From Ustulina deusta (taxonomy: Eukaryota > Ascomycota > Sordariomycetes > Xylariales > Xylariaceae), in assembly GCA_023159155.1 (NCBI GenBank), contig JAJNNX010000040.1, positions 372,001-436,000 on the forward strand: 64,000 nt of DNA. The letters are read 5' to 3'. Positions 1 to 10,791 of this stretch are shown here, piece after piece. The notes below the pieces were generated by a model that ran no database searches, was not told where the DNA came from, and worked only from the letters and a program-made list of their open reading frames with translations. The stretch's first letter is position 1; the number at the start of each line of letters is the position of its first letter. Both the position numbers and the translations under genes were made by a program.

Positions 1-976
1 GAAGTTGGTATCGCGATACCGTCAATAGGTCTGGGGACGTGGCTCTCCGATGAGGATAAAGTCGCCCATGCCGTCGAATTTGCGCTAAATTCAGGATATA
101 ATCATATCGACGCAGCGTTGATATACAGTTTGTCTACTCCAATCCGACAAGCTGAGTATGCCAAGCTAACTAGTCCCAGGAAATGAAAGAGAGACAGGAA
201 AGGGGATCCGAGCAGCTAATGTGCCCCGCGACAAGCTCTGGGTAACAAGTAAGCTGTGGAATGCAGATCATCGGCCAAATGAGGCGACAGTCGCTGTCCA
301 GAAGTCCATCAAAGACCTCGGGGTAGGATATCTGGACCTCTATCTCATCCACTGGCCGGTTGCCTTTGTTCCTGGCAAGGGTCAGAAGATAGACGAGAGC
401 ACCACGATCGTCGATACCTGGCGAGTAATGGAGAACATTGCGCGCTCGAATCTGACGAGGAAGATCGGCATCTCGAACTTCTCCAAGCGGGATGTCGAGA
501 CCATTATGAAAACCTGCCAGATCTGCCCGTACGCACATGAATTCGAGACTCATCCCTACCTTCAGCAGCAAGAGTTCGTCCAATATCACAAAGAAATCGG
601 CGTCAAGGTGATTGCGTATTCCCCGCTAGCCAACACCAACCCAGTGTATAAAAACAAAAGCAAGCTGGGACCGATCTTGGAGGACCCCTTTTGGCAGAAA
701 CTGGCTGAGAAGAAGAATGCCACCGTCGCACAGGCAATACTGGCATGGGGCCTTCAACGCGACACGGTCGTCATCCCGAAGAGCGTGCACGAGAAGTACA
801 TCGTTGAGAACCTGGGCGCCTTGGATATCAAATTCACTGAGGGGGAGATGCAGGACATTGGCAAACAAGATAAGAAGACGAGGATGAATAATCCGGGAAG
901 AGGGTGGGGTATCAAGCTTTTTGCTGATCTCGATGACCCGACACGGTTGGGTCATGATGGCAGCGGTGAGCTTTGA
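1..976 (+). CDS. Aldo-keto reductase, 5' end outside the window
   Basis: This is an NAD(P)H-dependent aldo-keto reductase that reduces carbonyl substrates in the cytosol; the substrate cannot be told from sequence. The window opens inside the N-terminal barrel (GLGTW motif). Exons are 1-127 and 180-976. The intron at 128-179 starts GTTTGT and ends CAG, and removing it joins IY to RNERETGKGI, the expected continuation. The family's four catalytic residues are visible: Asp in HIDAAL, Tyr in LIY just before the intron, Lys in VTSKLWN and His in LIHWPV. The IPKS motif near the C terminus marks the cofactor-phosphate site, which suggests NADPH. The fold looks complete apart from the missing start. 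The next gene lies about 950 bp downstream on the same strand. Family assignment is secure; glycerol dehydrogenase or xylose-reductase-like activity is only a guess. Confidence 0.93.
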
Positions 977-1924
977 GTGCGATGTTGTTTTTAAATTGTT
1001 CCTCTTGAGTAAAGATGTGAGTTGTTCGGGTTTGGGTGACGGTGGGTATCATTGAAGTCTCTAACTAAATATGAAAAACTGCAGGTCTACTAGGTGTCTA
1101 CGAATTCAAGAGACGAGGATTTATATTACTAGGTATGCCTAAGTGCAGGACTCATCGCGATAAGGATAGGCTAAACTTTTTGCTAATATGTTGACGAAGG
1201 GTATGTATGATAATAAAGGATATATATATCTATGTGTGTGGGTGTGTGTATAGGAGATCCCTTTAATTCTTACCGAGGGGTCTACCTATAGTATGTAGTA
1301 TATATAGGTTAGAATACCATCCGTTCGTTTCATCACTACACTTTTAAATAACATAATTATTTCGATGTTAAATTCTCTTTTTGGCGAGTTGTTAGTTCGT
1401 AAAATACATGTAGGTATGTAATTCTAGAAGAGGGAGTTATGCCTGGTGAATCTCGATTTCCAGTATCCAGCAGGCCGCCAACTACCGACAGCCACTCGCC
1501 CAGATTAATCATCTAGGCTAAATATAAACTCACCATACCCGCGCTCGATATTCCAGGTTGAAGATCCGGTCTCGACTCGACACGCATATTACACCCTCTC
1601 GGCGTTGCTAAGGGCTCCAATAGAGATGTTCATACCTCCTCCAGTGAAGAGGCAGGGGGTCTTCGCGATGCAGGCGCTTGAACAGCCGGGGTCCAGCATC
1701 TGGCTATATAGCACGGTGCATCCAATTGTAATTTTTCCATACGCCGAACTGTACACACTTCTTCTCGTCGACGCTGATACACCGCTCCAAGTTAAACGAA
1801 GCCGTAATCTGTTTCTCTTTTCTCTCTCTCGGCGGACTTTTGAGAGGCTTCACCAACATCGAAACATTCGCGAAAGAAACCAACATCTCAAAAAGAACGA
1901 AGAAGTTCACCCGACGATTTAACG
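977..1924. other. Intergenic: 3' flank of the reductase and promoter of the secreted-protein gene
   Basis: No coding region is supported here. The first half is AT-rich with short TATATA and TGTGTG runs. Toward the right end there is a TATATAG box near 1706, a pyrimidine-rich tract near 1806-1830 and a CAAC/GAAA-rich leader running into the ATG at 1925. That is the usual layout of an ascomycete promoter and 5' UTR. Confidence 0.5.
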
Positions 1925-2550
1925 ATGTACACCCCTCGAACCCTTGCTGCCTTCATGGCGCTCGCGGCTGCGGCCCTCGCGACAACAGGACCATGCATCA
2001 TAAACGATTCTGATTACACCTGTGGGCCCGTCATGGATGCGAGCGCTTGCTACAATGCCATCATCCTCGGCTGGGACGGCGCCAGCAAGAACCCGGCGGA
2101 TATCTTCAAGTGCGTGGATCCTCCGGAGTTGGTGAGTTTGCTTTTTTTTCATCGCCGTTTCCCAAACTGGGGCTTGTTTCGAGGACGGAACATCAGGGGC
2201 AAGATAGGAAGGCCTTGTAGGTATTGACGGGGGAGGGCTCTACTTCAGGTGATCAGAAGAGCGCGCAAAATGGCGAGACATGACGCTTTTGAAACACCAC
2301 TGTATGGTGTGGATGCGACGAAGTGTAGTTCTGGGTGGTGTGACGTGATACTATGTGCACGAAGGGAGTATCGGTGAGCTGAGGATGTAGTGTTCTTTGG
2401 GAGGATTGTGAGACTACACACTCTTCGAAAACATTAAAGGCTTACAAATATGTTTTCCAGATGTGCTCCTGCTACGGCTGCACCGATGGTCTGGATGAAC
2501 TTGTCAACAAGAACGGCTTATGTCCGTACAATGGGACCTCGACGTCGTGA
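1925..2550 (+). CDS. Small secreted cysteine-rich protein, effector candidate
   Basis: The predicted product is 98 aa from exons 1925-2131 and 2461-2550. The 329-bp intron has a GTGAGT donor and a TTTTCCAG acceptor in phase 0. The N terminus is a clear signal peptide: a short charged start, an Ala/Leu-rich core, and probable cleavage after ALA at residue 19. The mature part of about 79 aa has eight cysteines, at 24, 33, 42, 63, 71, 73, 76 and 90, with the last four in a C-x-C-x2-C...C pattern (MCSCYGC then GLC). There are possible N-glycosylation sites at NDS (27-29) and NGT (93-95). Eight cysteines allow four disulfides. No enzyme motif is visible. Proteins of this size and pattern are common in ascomycete secretomes, often as effectors or surface proteins; the role here is inference. 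The 5' flank looks like a genuine promoter, which supports expression. Confidence 0.75.
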
Positions 2551-3577
2551 ATTATATAGACAACTGGTCGGGCGAGGATAGACTCAGCTAGGTAGAATTG
2601 TAGTCGGCCATGGGAATCGCGATTTCGAGCGGAAGGGGGAGTGAATAAGAAAATCTTGATTGTTATCGCTGGGGACGTTTTTATCTGAGAATCCCTGTGC
2701 TCGCACTGCCAAAGAATTCTCCCTAATCTAGCCTTTCCCATCTATTTCGGGTGTCAATGTGTATCATCAACATAGTATTTGTCGTTCCAGTTCCCGGACA
2801 CCGTTCCGCGAGGAGCCATGCTGCTAGGGACCGAGTTCCTAAAGGCCGGCACAGCAATGGCTCGGTCATCAAGTACGTCTACGATTGGTAGGAGGAATGC
2901 GGTGTTGTGATCTAGGTGACTCATATCCCAGACCACGATGCCGGCGAATACAGGGCCCTCCTTATAATCCCGTGTTCTCATCACTAATGGCGGTCACGGC
3001 GCCGGGCACTCCGACGAAAGTTCTCGCGCTAGTTGCAGTCGCCCGCTTGGATCAGTCTCCTCAGTTTTCTAAAAAGCCATCGAGACTCCTCATATCGCAG
3101 GGCGTGCTATTATAGAACTAGATGAAGGCGAAGTCTATAACCGTGGCCGTGTTGCCTCGTAGTACTGGGGTCTAACTCAACAGATCAATGCGAATTGGAG
3201 TTAAGACCGCCTTCTATATCGTTTGACCTTGTCAAGAAAGCCAGATTTATGATTTAGGACGACACTTAGTGCTCAGTTCTAAACTTAGAATTTAACGCTT
3301 CCATCAATGTTGTCCTTGCCTAAGAAACGGTGTGTTAATACGACGGTTACATGGAAACCCATTGAGAATTCAAATGTAGGGCGAAACTTGGCGAAAGGAG
3401 CGACAGTAGACCGAAAGAAATTTGATTAAGTTGTCATAGAATTCCCACGAAATCCTGCAGGCTTGACGTAAGATCATGGGCGACCAAATTTGAAGGTTCA
3501 TGTCTATGAAATATAAAAAGGTGCTCTTGTTGGCATGTCAGACAACAACCTAGAAGTGTACAACCACTTGGAAAATG

Positions 3578-3788
3578 TCCCGTCCGTTCTTGTTCAGTTT
3601 CAAAAATCTTCACTGTAGAAAGTGTGATGTATAACAGGTTTTATAATTAAATAATTTGCAAAAATTATATTATATTAAGAAATGGGTTATCTTTCAGAAA
3701 ATAAGATTTAATTTTTACTCATGAATTAGAGCACAAATTGTAGTTTGTGTGATGAAGATATTTCGGTCTTGGAAAAACGCGGACGGGA
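3578..3788. mobile_element. Possible MITE-like element with short terminal inverted repeats
   Basis: The left end TCCCGTCCG (3578-3586) is matched exactly in reverse complement by CGGACGGGA (3780-3788). The similarity continues inward imperfectly for some 30 bases, both sides running through AAAAT/AAATATCTTCA-type sequence. The 211-bp interior is AT-rich and has no ORF. Size, terminal inverted repeats and lack of coding capacity fit a non-autonomous DNA element. No clean target-site duplication is visible, so this remains tentative. Confidence 0.4.
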
Positions 3789-3835
3789 TTTTTTTTGAGC
3801 TACCTGCTAGCTAAGTACCAAGTAACTAAGTTAGG

Positions 3836-4062
3836 TGCCTCTGCACTAAGGCATAACCTTATACCTATCTAGGTTAAGGGCTTATCTATCTAGCTGTACT
3901 AACTTACACGTATGTGGCCTGTGCCCAATTTAGGTTAAACCTTTACAGGCTACACTAAGGGACGGGAGGCTGCACTGTAGGTACCTGCATAGCGACGTCG
4001 ACACTAGATACCTACACTACCTAGGTATCTACCACATACGTCAAAGTCGACTAGCACTTGGA
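3836..4062. repeat. Cluster of TACCTAGGTA-like palindromic words
   Basis: The words CCTAGG, TACCTA and TAGGTA recur many times in this zone just upstream of the DUF1308 gene. The same words recur in other intergenic parts of the window. Confidence 0.5.
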
Positions 4063-4107
4063 CATACCTCTTACATAGACCCGCGGCCGGCCATCATCAA
4101 AATCAAA

Positions 4108-5811
4108 ATGGCTACAGCGGCCGACTGCGACAACCTTGGCCATGGCGAACCTACGCCTTCAATAGGACCGGACAAGGGAGATGTGCTACTTCGAGCTAAG
4201 GAATTACAAGCCGAGGTTGAACAGTTCGTTGGGCACCTTGAAAACATTTACGAAGGCTACTTTCAAGAATTCCCCAAAAAGATGCACATATCCTTCTATC
4301 ACGATGTGCTATCCGAGGTGCACAATTTGGAGAACGATATTAATTCTCAAGACCCCTTCTCTGCCCACCGCATCTCCTCCTCCAACCTTCCTTATCTGCA
4401 CGCCGTATGGAACACTGCCAAGAGCTCTAGGAACATCGTCAAACTGCGACATCCCGTATTCAGTGGCCCCTTTAAACGTCGTATTCTGGCCCCCGGCATC
4501 CGAATCGGAGATATCATGAGTCAAGGCGGATCTGAGCCCAAGCGAAACCAGCATGGTCGCTCGGCTCGCATCGACGTCATTTGCGACGGTGGGTTGTCTT
4601 GGTACAAGGTCTCGACCATTACGAACAGACGACTACTGTTTGATATGGCAAAAGAAGCAGTCTATTGCGGAGATAGCGACGACAGCGAGTCCACTAATGG
4701 CGTCAGCCAGGACTTTTCTGACGTTCCACTCGTGAAGCTAGCTAGGAGCTTGAAGATGATAGCTCAAGAGCACCAAATTCGCAACTCTAGTCCAGCTCTG
4801 GGTCTCGTCTTGCCACGGATATTTGAAGGGGAACATGTTGAAATCGATAAATTAGTTAAGTCCTGTCGAGATATGGGTGTCAATATTTCTTGTGGCAATA
4901 AAATGCCTCCCCCGCAGCCACTGTCAGAAGACCTGCTTCATGAAATGGCGCCAAGTCCAAGGAGGAATATCACCCCAGAACTCAATATCGATACTTCAGT
5001 TCTGGTGGCTCTTGCATCCGACATCTCTCATTTTCGAGTGACAAAACAACCCTGGTTTGGTCAGTCTCAAAAAGACCACATCGACCTAGAGGCCAATGAT
5101 CCTCTTACACCGCGGCTTTGTTCCCTCTTAGGTCACCATGCACTAGTATGCACGAAAGAGGCAGCTAGGTCTTTTGCCCGGATTGTGCATACTATAGGGA
5201 CTACCGCGGAGAATACCCGTGCTCACCTCCTTCTTACTCCTGACAACTCAATAACCCGCGAACAGAGAGTTGAAAATTTTTGTGCTTTATCAACTCACAG
5301 TAGCAGTATCCCATCATGCTTGCAGTTACCAATCCGAGTTATTGATGGCAAGGCTATGTCGAATGAGGATGGCTGTTTAAGCGCTTCTATCCAGGACAAG
5401 CTCAACGTTTTAGCCCAACCAGGAAGATCAGTATTCTCTTCCGGGTGGGCCGAGGGGATCACCACAATAACGTGTAACGTCTGTATGTGGGTTGCTAGCT
5501 CATCATTTCTGCCGCCTTTCTAATAACAACTGTCTCTTTCTCACATCCCCAAATTCTCAAAGAGTCGTCGACACGTTGAAATGAGGTACGGTTACTAATA
5601 TGTTATTACAGTGGCAGTCAAACAGCTTGAAAAAACGCTAGAAGAAATTCCCAGCTTAGACGCATCAAAATGGCCCTCGATTTGGGCATTTTCCTCTTCT
5701 CGACCCCTTGTTGGTGTGCCCAAGGGGACCAACGAACAACGCATGCGGAAACATATTGGAGACTGCACTGTTACTTGTACTTGCGGTCTCGAAGAATTTA
5801 ATGAGAGTTAA
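4108..5811 (+). CDS. DUF1308 family protein (UPF0415/C7orf25-like)
   Basis: A 524-aa conserved eukaryotic protein of unknown biochemical role. Exons are 4108-5482 and 5612-5811; the 129-bp intron has a GTATGT donor and a TTACAG acceptor, joining CNV to LAVKQLEKT. The N-terminal third is helical with a possible coiled coil (residues about 25-50). The DUF1308 part begins near residue 150 with IDVICDGGLSWYKVSTITNR and includes a second conserved block, LNIDTSVLVALASDISH, near residue 295. The second exon supplies the conserved C-terminal helix and tail. It converges on the AAA+ ATPase gene with 89 bp between stop codons, so their 3' UTRs probably overlap. I recognise the family from these two blocks; no catalytic motif is evident. 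Confidence 0.85.
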
Positions 5812-5900
5812 GTTTCTCAGTTGGCATTTTAAAGGCTCTTGTTGGCCTCGTCCAACAACAAGCCATTGACAAAGACTACCAAGATTTAACCCATATTCCT

Positions 5901-7966
5901 CTACCAATTCAATTCCAATACACCCTTCGAGATTTTCTCGTCCCTCAGACTGTCATCAAAATTTTGCCGGACCTCAAGCACAGTCTCTAGGTGTTTAAGT
6001 GCAAGTGGTTGTCGCTCTGAGCGCGCCATCGTGCAGGCAGTGCGGATCACATTGGCGATTTCCCGGCCGTTGAGCTCGGCGGAGGCCAGTTGATCTACGA
6101 CCTCCTTGGCCTTGATGGCCGATTTCTTAGCAGGGACGGTGCCGAGATACCGCAGCCAGATCTGCCGGCGCACATCAACCTCCGGAGGTGTGTATCCCAG
6201 TGCGAGATGAATTCTCGATTTCATCGCCTTATCAAACGAGCTTACCCGGTTCGTCGTCAGGAAAACGATGCCGCTGAAGTACTCTAATTCCTTGAGAAAT
6301 GCTTCAGGGAGATGTTAGTGTCATCTTGAAAATTCTGAACGTGCCCAGAAAAGCAAAATAAAGGGTAGAATGGGTGCAGATTGAAAACGGAAGAAGCGCA
6401 GACTTACTAGCAACTAAAGCATTCCGATCGGAGCTATTATTTGCCCGCGCCTCTAGGAAAACATCGGCTTCATCAAGCAGTACAACTGCTTGCCAGATGG
6501 TGGCATATTGAAGGACCTTCTTGAGCTCTTTCTCGAAATTCTGCGTACCGGACAAGACACTGCGCAACGCTAGGTTAGTATAATAAGGAGAAGTACATAT
6601 GTGTGGCAACTTGCCTAGACGACTGGTTAAGTTCTCCAATTGACGTAGCAACTAGGGCTTTCTTAGAAGCTTCAGCGGCGACTTCAGCAGTAAGTGTCTT
6701 GCCTGAGCCCGGAGTGCCATGCAACAGGATGACGAGGCCCTTCCCCTTCTGCTGCGTCTGGTCTCGGGGATTATCTGAATATTCATGGGATGTGACTAGA
6801 GATCGGAGGAGCCTTTTCTGTTTCTCCGGCAGAACAAGAGTGTCCCAGGTATCGGGAATCCAAGCAGCGTCATGGATGTTCTCGACCAGAAGATGAACCC
6901 ATCGCTTGCGACCGAGAGAAAATCCTAGAGTCTGTGGTGGACAAAGCCATGGCTTCGGCTCGGCAAGCTTGATCTTGACCTGACTCATCCGATGCTCCTC
7001 TCCGAACGTCTTGCGGTCTAATATGACTCTCCCCGTCTCGGTGTACGGCAACCAGACGCCACGAAACTTGCAATCAGCCAAGTCGTAAAAGTCGAATGGA
7101 GGCGGCTTGAGCCACCTAGCCAAACCGTCGTATCTAAATGTGGAACCGTCCTTCAGAGCCAAGTACTTCTCCCCCCTAGCTTTTAGGCGGCGTTCGAGAG
7201 AGTCCCCAGCTGGCGCGAACTTGCGCGGGTACATGCTCAAGCCAGTAATAGCCACGGGGCTCTCTTGGGGGAATATAGTCCTCTGCCACAGCTTCACAAC
7301 GTGAGTCGCGTCGCCCACGATGGCCCCGTCGTGTGCTGTGTACACAGCATGGATTTCTATAAAGGGGCCATCCTCTGGATGATCTTCGTATACTGCCTTT
7401 TTGCAGACAAGAAGCCACGGCTCGCCCATGAATTCCGTGTACAATATGTCCCCCGGCCGGTATATGACCCATGCATTCTTAAAGGCGATCTGGCCCTTCT
7501 GAATCAGTTTCAATACGTGATTGCGGTCGGATTTGAGTTCGTGTTCCATGAATTCAAACAGCAGATCCAGATGCTTACGCCCCTCCGTGTGGCACAGAGC
7601 TTTGCGGTATTCATCCAACTCGTCCCAGTAGTGCACTAACATGCTAAAGGGTGCGTGGAGGGTCAGGGACGAGGTGAAATCGGATACCACGGGATCATAA
7701 GAGCGAATGACGTCGCGGAATGCCTTCAGGATGTGCGGAGAGTTGACCGTCAAGTTGGTCTTCTTAGGAGACCCCTGTTCGAAAGACCTCTTGATAACCA
7801 GAGCATAGGTGCTATCATCGCTCTGGTTGCTATGTTCGGCAAAGGGTTGGGGGATATGTTCGGACTTAGGAACGCCATCTTTGATAGTCTCGTGGTATGC
7901 CTTGAATTCGCATTTGTTCCCAATAGTCTGAGACGGCAATGGGCTATTTGGCACTCCCTTGGCCAT
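5901..7966 (-). CDS. AAA+ ATPase with fungal DUF7025-type N-terminal region
   Basis: A 634-aa ATPase with exons, in coding order, 7966-6615, 6559-6408 and 6301-5901. Walker A is GTPGSGKT (about residues 417-424), Walker B is VVLLDEADVF, and the sensor region is FLTTNRV followed by SRIHLALGY. The N-terminal half carries the RPGDILYT block typical of a large, poorly studied fungal AAA family; substrate and partners are unknown. Intron 6302-6407 is GTAAGT-AG with a CTAAC branch point. Intron 6560-6614 (55 bp) appears to have a GC donor (AG|GCAAGT) and a CTAAC branch point. A GT donor six bases upstream, GTCTAG, would also keep frame but matches consensus poorly. The start at 7966 is chosen because the protein alignment block begins soon after; an in-frame ATG at 8044 would add 26 residues. 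The ATPase assignment is secure. Confidence 0.88.
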
Positions 7967-8044
7967 TGTGAAAGAACAGGGCAATGTGCCAAAAATGTGC
8001 TGAGACTGGAAGCGTGCTTTGCAACTACGATGTTGGGGGCACAA

Positions 8045-9674
8045 CAGGAGCCGGGCGTGGCCATTTTATATTCGTCGATAATGGCATGTTCATTGCAAGG
8101 ACCAGTTATAATCTGTCAAACGTGAAAATAATGGGCAAAGTGCATTTGTTGGTGAGACCTACTTTCGAGGTATGGGATTTCGATAAGCCTCATGCCCGGC
8201 TTCAGGATACTGTCAAGGGTATCATCAAGGGCTTAATTCAATTGGTCGGTGGTCACCCATGTCGGACAGGGGCCGTTTGTCTGACAGGACTCCTGATGGG
8301 GCAAGCTAAGCCTACTCCATGCAAATGCGGTATGAACGGATGACAAGGTTGACGAAAAGCGTCGGGCTCGATATTCTAGGCAGCTCTCTTACATGATCAT
8401 GCGAGTACTGTTAAGGGTTAATGATGTAATGTTCTATAGCCACAAGCAGTTGGAGACCTTCACAGACGAAGCTAGTGATGGACTTGAAAGATGACAAATC
8501 GTAACCGGCACGATGCAGACAGCTACGGATTTATGATACAATATATCGCGCAACTTGAGGCCGAAGGAGATGTCCGTAGGAAAGGATTGTGCTGTTTAGG
8601 CCTGCGAAGTGCGGTGTGCACCAGCACGTATTACTACCCACCATCGCCAAAGGCAGGCTGTAAACTGCGCACTCGCCCCAAAAAGACAATCCATTCCCTC
8701 TCTGGAAAACGCTTCATTTGCTTCCCTCCAATGAATTATTGGCCCTCAGGAAAATCGCAACGTCAAGGGACCTATATTGGGTTTTAAATAATGATTGGCT
8801 TGGAAGTCCACGGGTACTCCAGGGTAGGTTGGGGGCGGGAGGGGGGTTCAGGCAGGCAATACTCCGTCCGTACTTTAGAGCTACGGATCCCCAGGACAGG
8901 ATTCATGATAGCCACATTACGCGGCGTGTATCAGCGCCAGTTCTCCAATCAGCAGGCATTATCCTGAGCAGGCAGTTTTGTTATTATTTATATTCAGAGC
9001 CTTCCCATCCATCCCAATCTTGGCGCACGATAGGCCTGCATTGTACTGCGTACGCACGTCACCCTTTCCGTGCCGCTGCCGTGCATGCAAAATGGTTGGG
9101 TTGGGGATAGAGGAACACTCTCACCTCTCGCTCGCAGTCGCTCAGCGGGGTACACAAACATGTTTGGAGAACCTGTCAATGAAAAGTCTATTACGACGAC
9201 AAGGTTGCGCAAATATCACGTAATGGGCGCCTGAGTTCTACGAGCTGTGCGGATCAGGTCTTCATCTATGTGAGGCTCGACCAGGTATATCTACCAAGTT
9301 AGGAAAATTGCATCCTCTATAACCCGTCAAGACGGCAAAGAGGCGGGCAATTTTTTTCGATCATCACCCTGTATTGGCGAGCTATTCAGTATACGACCGA
9401 CGACAGCCTCGAAGCATAACCTATATCATCTCAGCAAGACGAGATAGATGGTAATGTGTGCATAAACGCATAGCAATACTAGAACCGTTCAAAGCCGTGG
9501 AGGATAGTAACATCGTTTTATTGTAGATCCAGAACCCGTCCGCAAGCCATGTCTGTCTATTCGTTGGTTTAAAAGTAGGTAGTAACGTCAAATTATACGC
9601 CTTTCATCCTAGGACTCTATATCCACTAAATTGTATGCATTACAACGTAGTATGTGCCCTTATCCGGGTCATAT
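8045..9674. other. Intergenic: promoter of the ATPase gene and 3' flank of the melanin reductase
   Basis: Only short open frames with no recognisable protein character occur here. There is no tRNA-like or repeat structure that I can support. The left part should hold the ATPase promoter and the right part the 3' UTR of the reductase. Confidence 0.45.
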
Positions 9675-10791
9675 TTACATCATGGCGTGTCCGTCGATGC
9701 CGAGGATCTTGCCATTCATCCACCCGCCGTCTTGTGAGGCAAGGAAGCAGACGACACGAGCAATGTCGATCGGAAGCCCGACGCGGCGCAGGGGAGACCA
9801 CGTGCATGCGTACTAGCATCGAGTTAGCGAGCCCAACCCTCTGTAGCAAGGCAGATAGATCTAATGATAGGTAACTTACCTCGTCGACTTCCTCGTCCGA
9901 CAAATTCTCGCCGTTGGGGATATACTCGCGACAGACAGCGTGGTACATGTCCGTCTTGATGCCACCAGGCGCGATACCGTTCACCGTGATGTTCTTGTCA
10001 CCGAAGTCAATGGCCATGCACCGGACAAAGGTCTCGATGGCTCCCTTGGAGCCGGAGTAGACGGAGTGTGCCGGGACGCCCTTGGCCTGGCCCGTGATAG
10101 AGCCCATGAGAATGAGGCGGCCGCCGACCTCGAGATGCTTGTAGGCCTCGCGGGCGACGAAGAACTGGCCGCGCGTGTTGGTGGCGAAGACGCGGTCGAA
10201 CTCCTCCTCGGTGACGTCCTTGACGTGCCCGAAGGAGACGACGCCGCTGTTGGAGCATACGATGTTCAGCTTGCCGAAGATCTTGATGGCTTCTTCGAAC
10301 AAGGCGACGATCTCGGGCACCTTGGAGACGTTGGCGCGGACCGAGGCCGCGTCGCTGCCGTTCTTCTTAATCTGCTGCACCACCTCCTCGGCCGACTCCT
10401 TGCTGTTCGCGTAGTTGACGATGACCTTGGCACCTCGGCGGCCCAGCTCCAGCGCCATCTCTCGGCCAATACCACGACCTGGGGAATCGGTGTTAGTGGA
10501 GGGGGTTCAGATCTCGGCAATCGGCTTAGCTCTTTTTGAACGGTGGGCGGATAGTTGATTGGTCCAACCCCTGGCGAGCGGGACACCCGGACATGGAGAT
10601 GGGGTTTACCGGGCAACCACACCAGAAGCCGGTGGAAGGGGTTGTTCAAGAGTCAAGATAGTCTTTGGGATTGGGTGAAATATTGACGACCTACCAGCAC
10701 CAGTTACGAGCGCTACCTTTCCCTCGAGAGAAGCAGAAGCGAGGCCCAGAGGGCCGGGAATCGCATCGTACTTGGTAACAGCGCCAGGCAT
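9675..10791 (-). CDS. Tetrahydroxynaphthalene/trihydroxynaphthalene reductase (DHN melanin)
   Basis: A short-chain dehydrogenase that uses NADPH to reduce tetrahydroxynaphthalene to scytalone and/or trihydroxynaphthalene to vermelone in the DHN-melanin pathway. The 277-aa product comes from exons 10791-10695, 10478-9880 and 9812-9675. Both introns (216 and 67 bp) are GT-AG with CTAAC branch points. Removing the first restores the nucleotide-binding motif TGAGRGIGRE; removing the second restores [14 protein letters not shown]. The catalytic triad is Ser159 (GSITG), Tyr173 and Lys177 (YSGSKG), a constant five-residue offset from the 283-aa Magnaporthe enzyme that it closely resembles. The N-terminal [10 protein letters not shown] block is also characteristic of this family. 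A TTATATAC word about 155 bp upstream of the start may be the TATA box. No polyketide synthase, scytalone dehydratase or Cmr1-like regulator lies within the window. Versicolorin reductases are the nearest alternative, but the match to the melanin enzymes is better. Confidence 0.93.

Larger units (their letters stand above)
2551..4107. other. Intergenic, with an inverted-repeat element inside
   Basis: I see no gene. The stretch holds a probable short inverted-repeat element (3578-3788). Between about 3830 and 4062 there is a zone of repeated CTAGGT/TACCTA words that leads into the promoter of the DUF1308 gene. A TATAAAAAGG word near 3513 has no gene close enough to serve. Confidence 0.5.

Noticed and set aside
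9940..10539. Long plus-strand open frame over the melanin reductase
   Set aside because: It is the antisense shadow of a gene with strong family conservation on the minus strand and has low-complexity V/L/D-rich translation.
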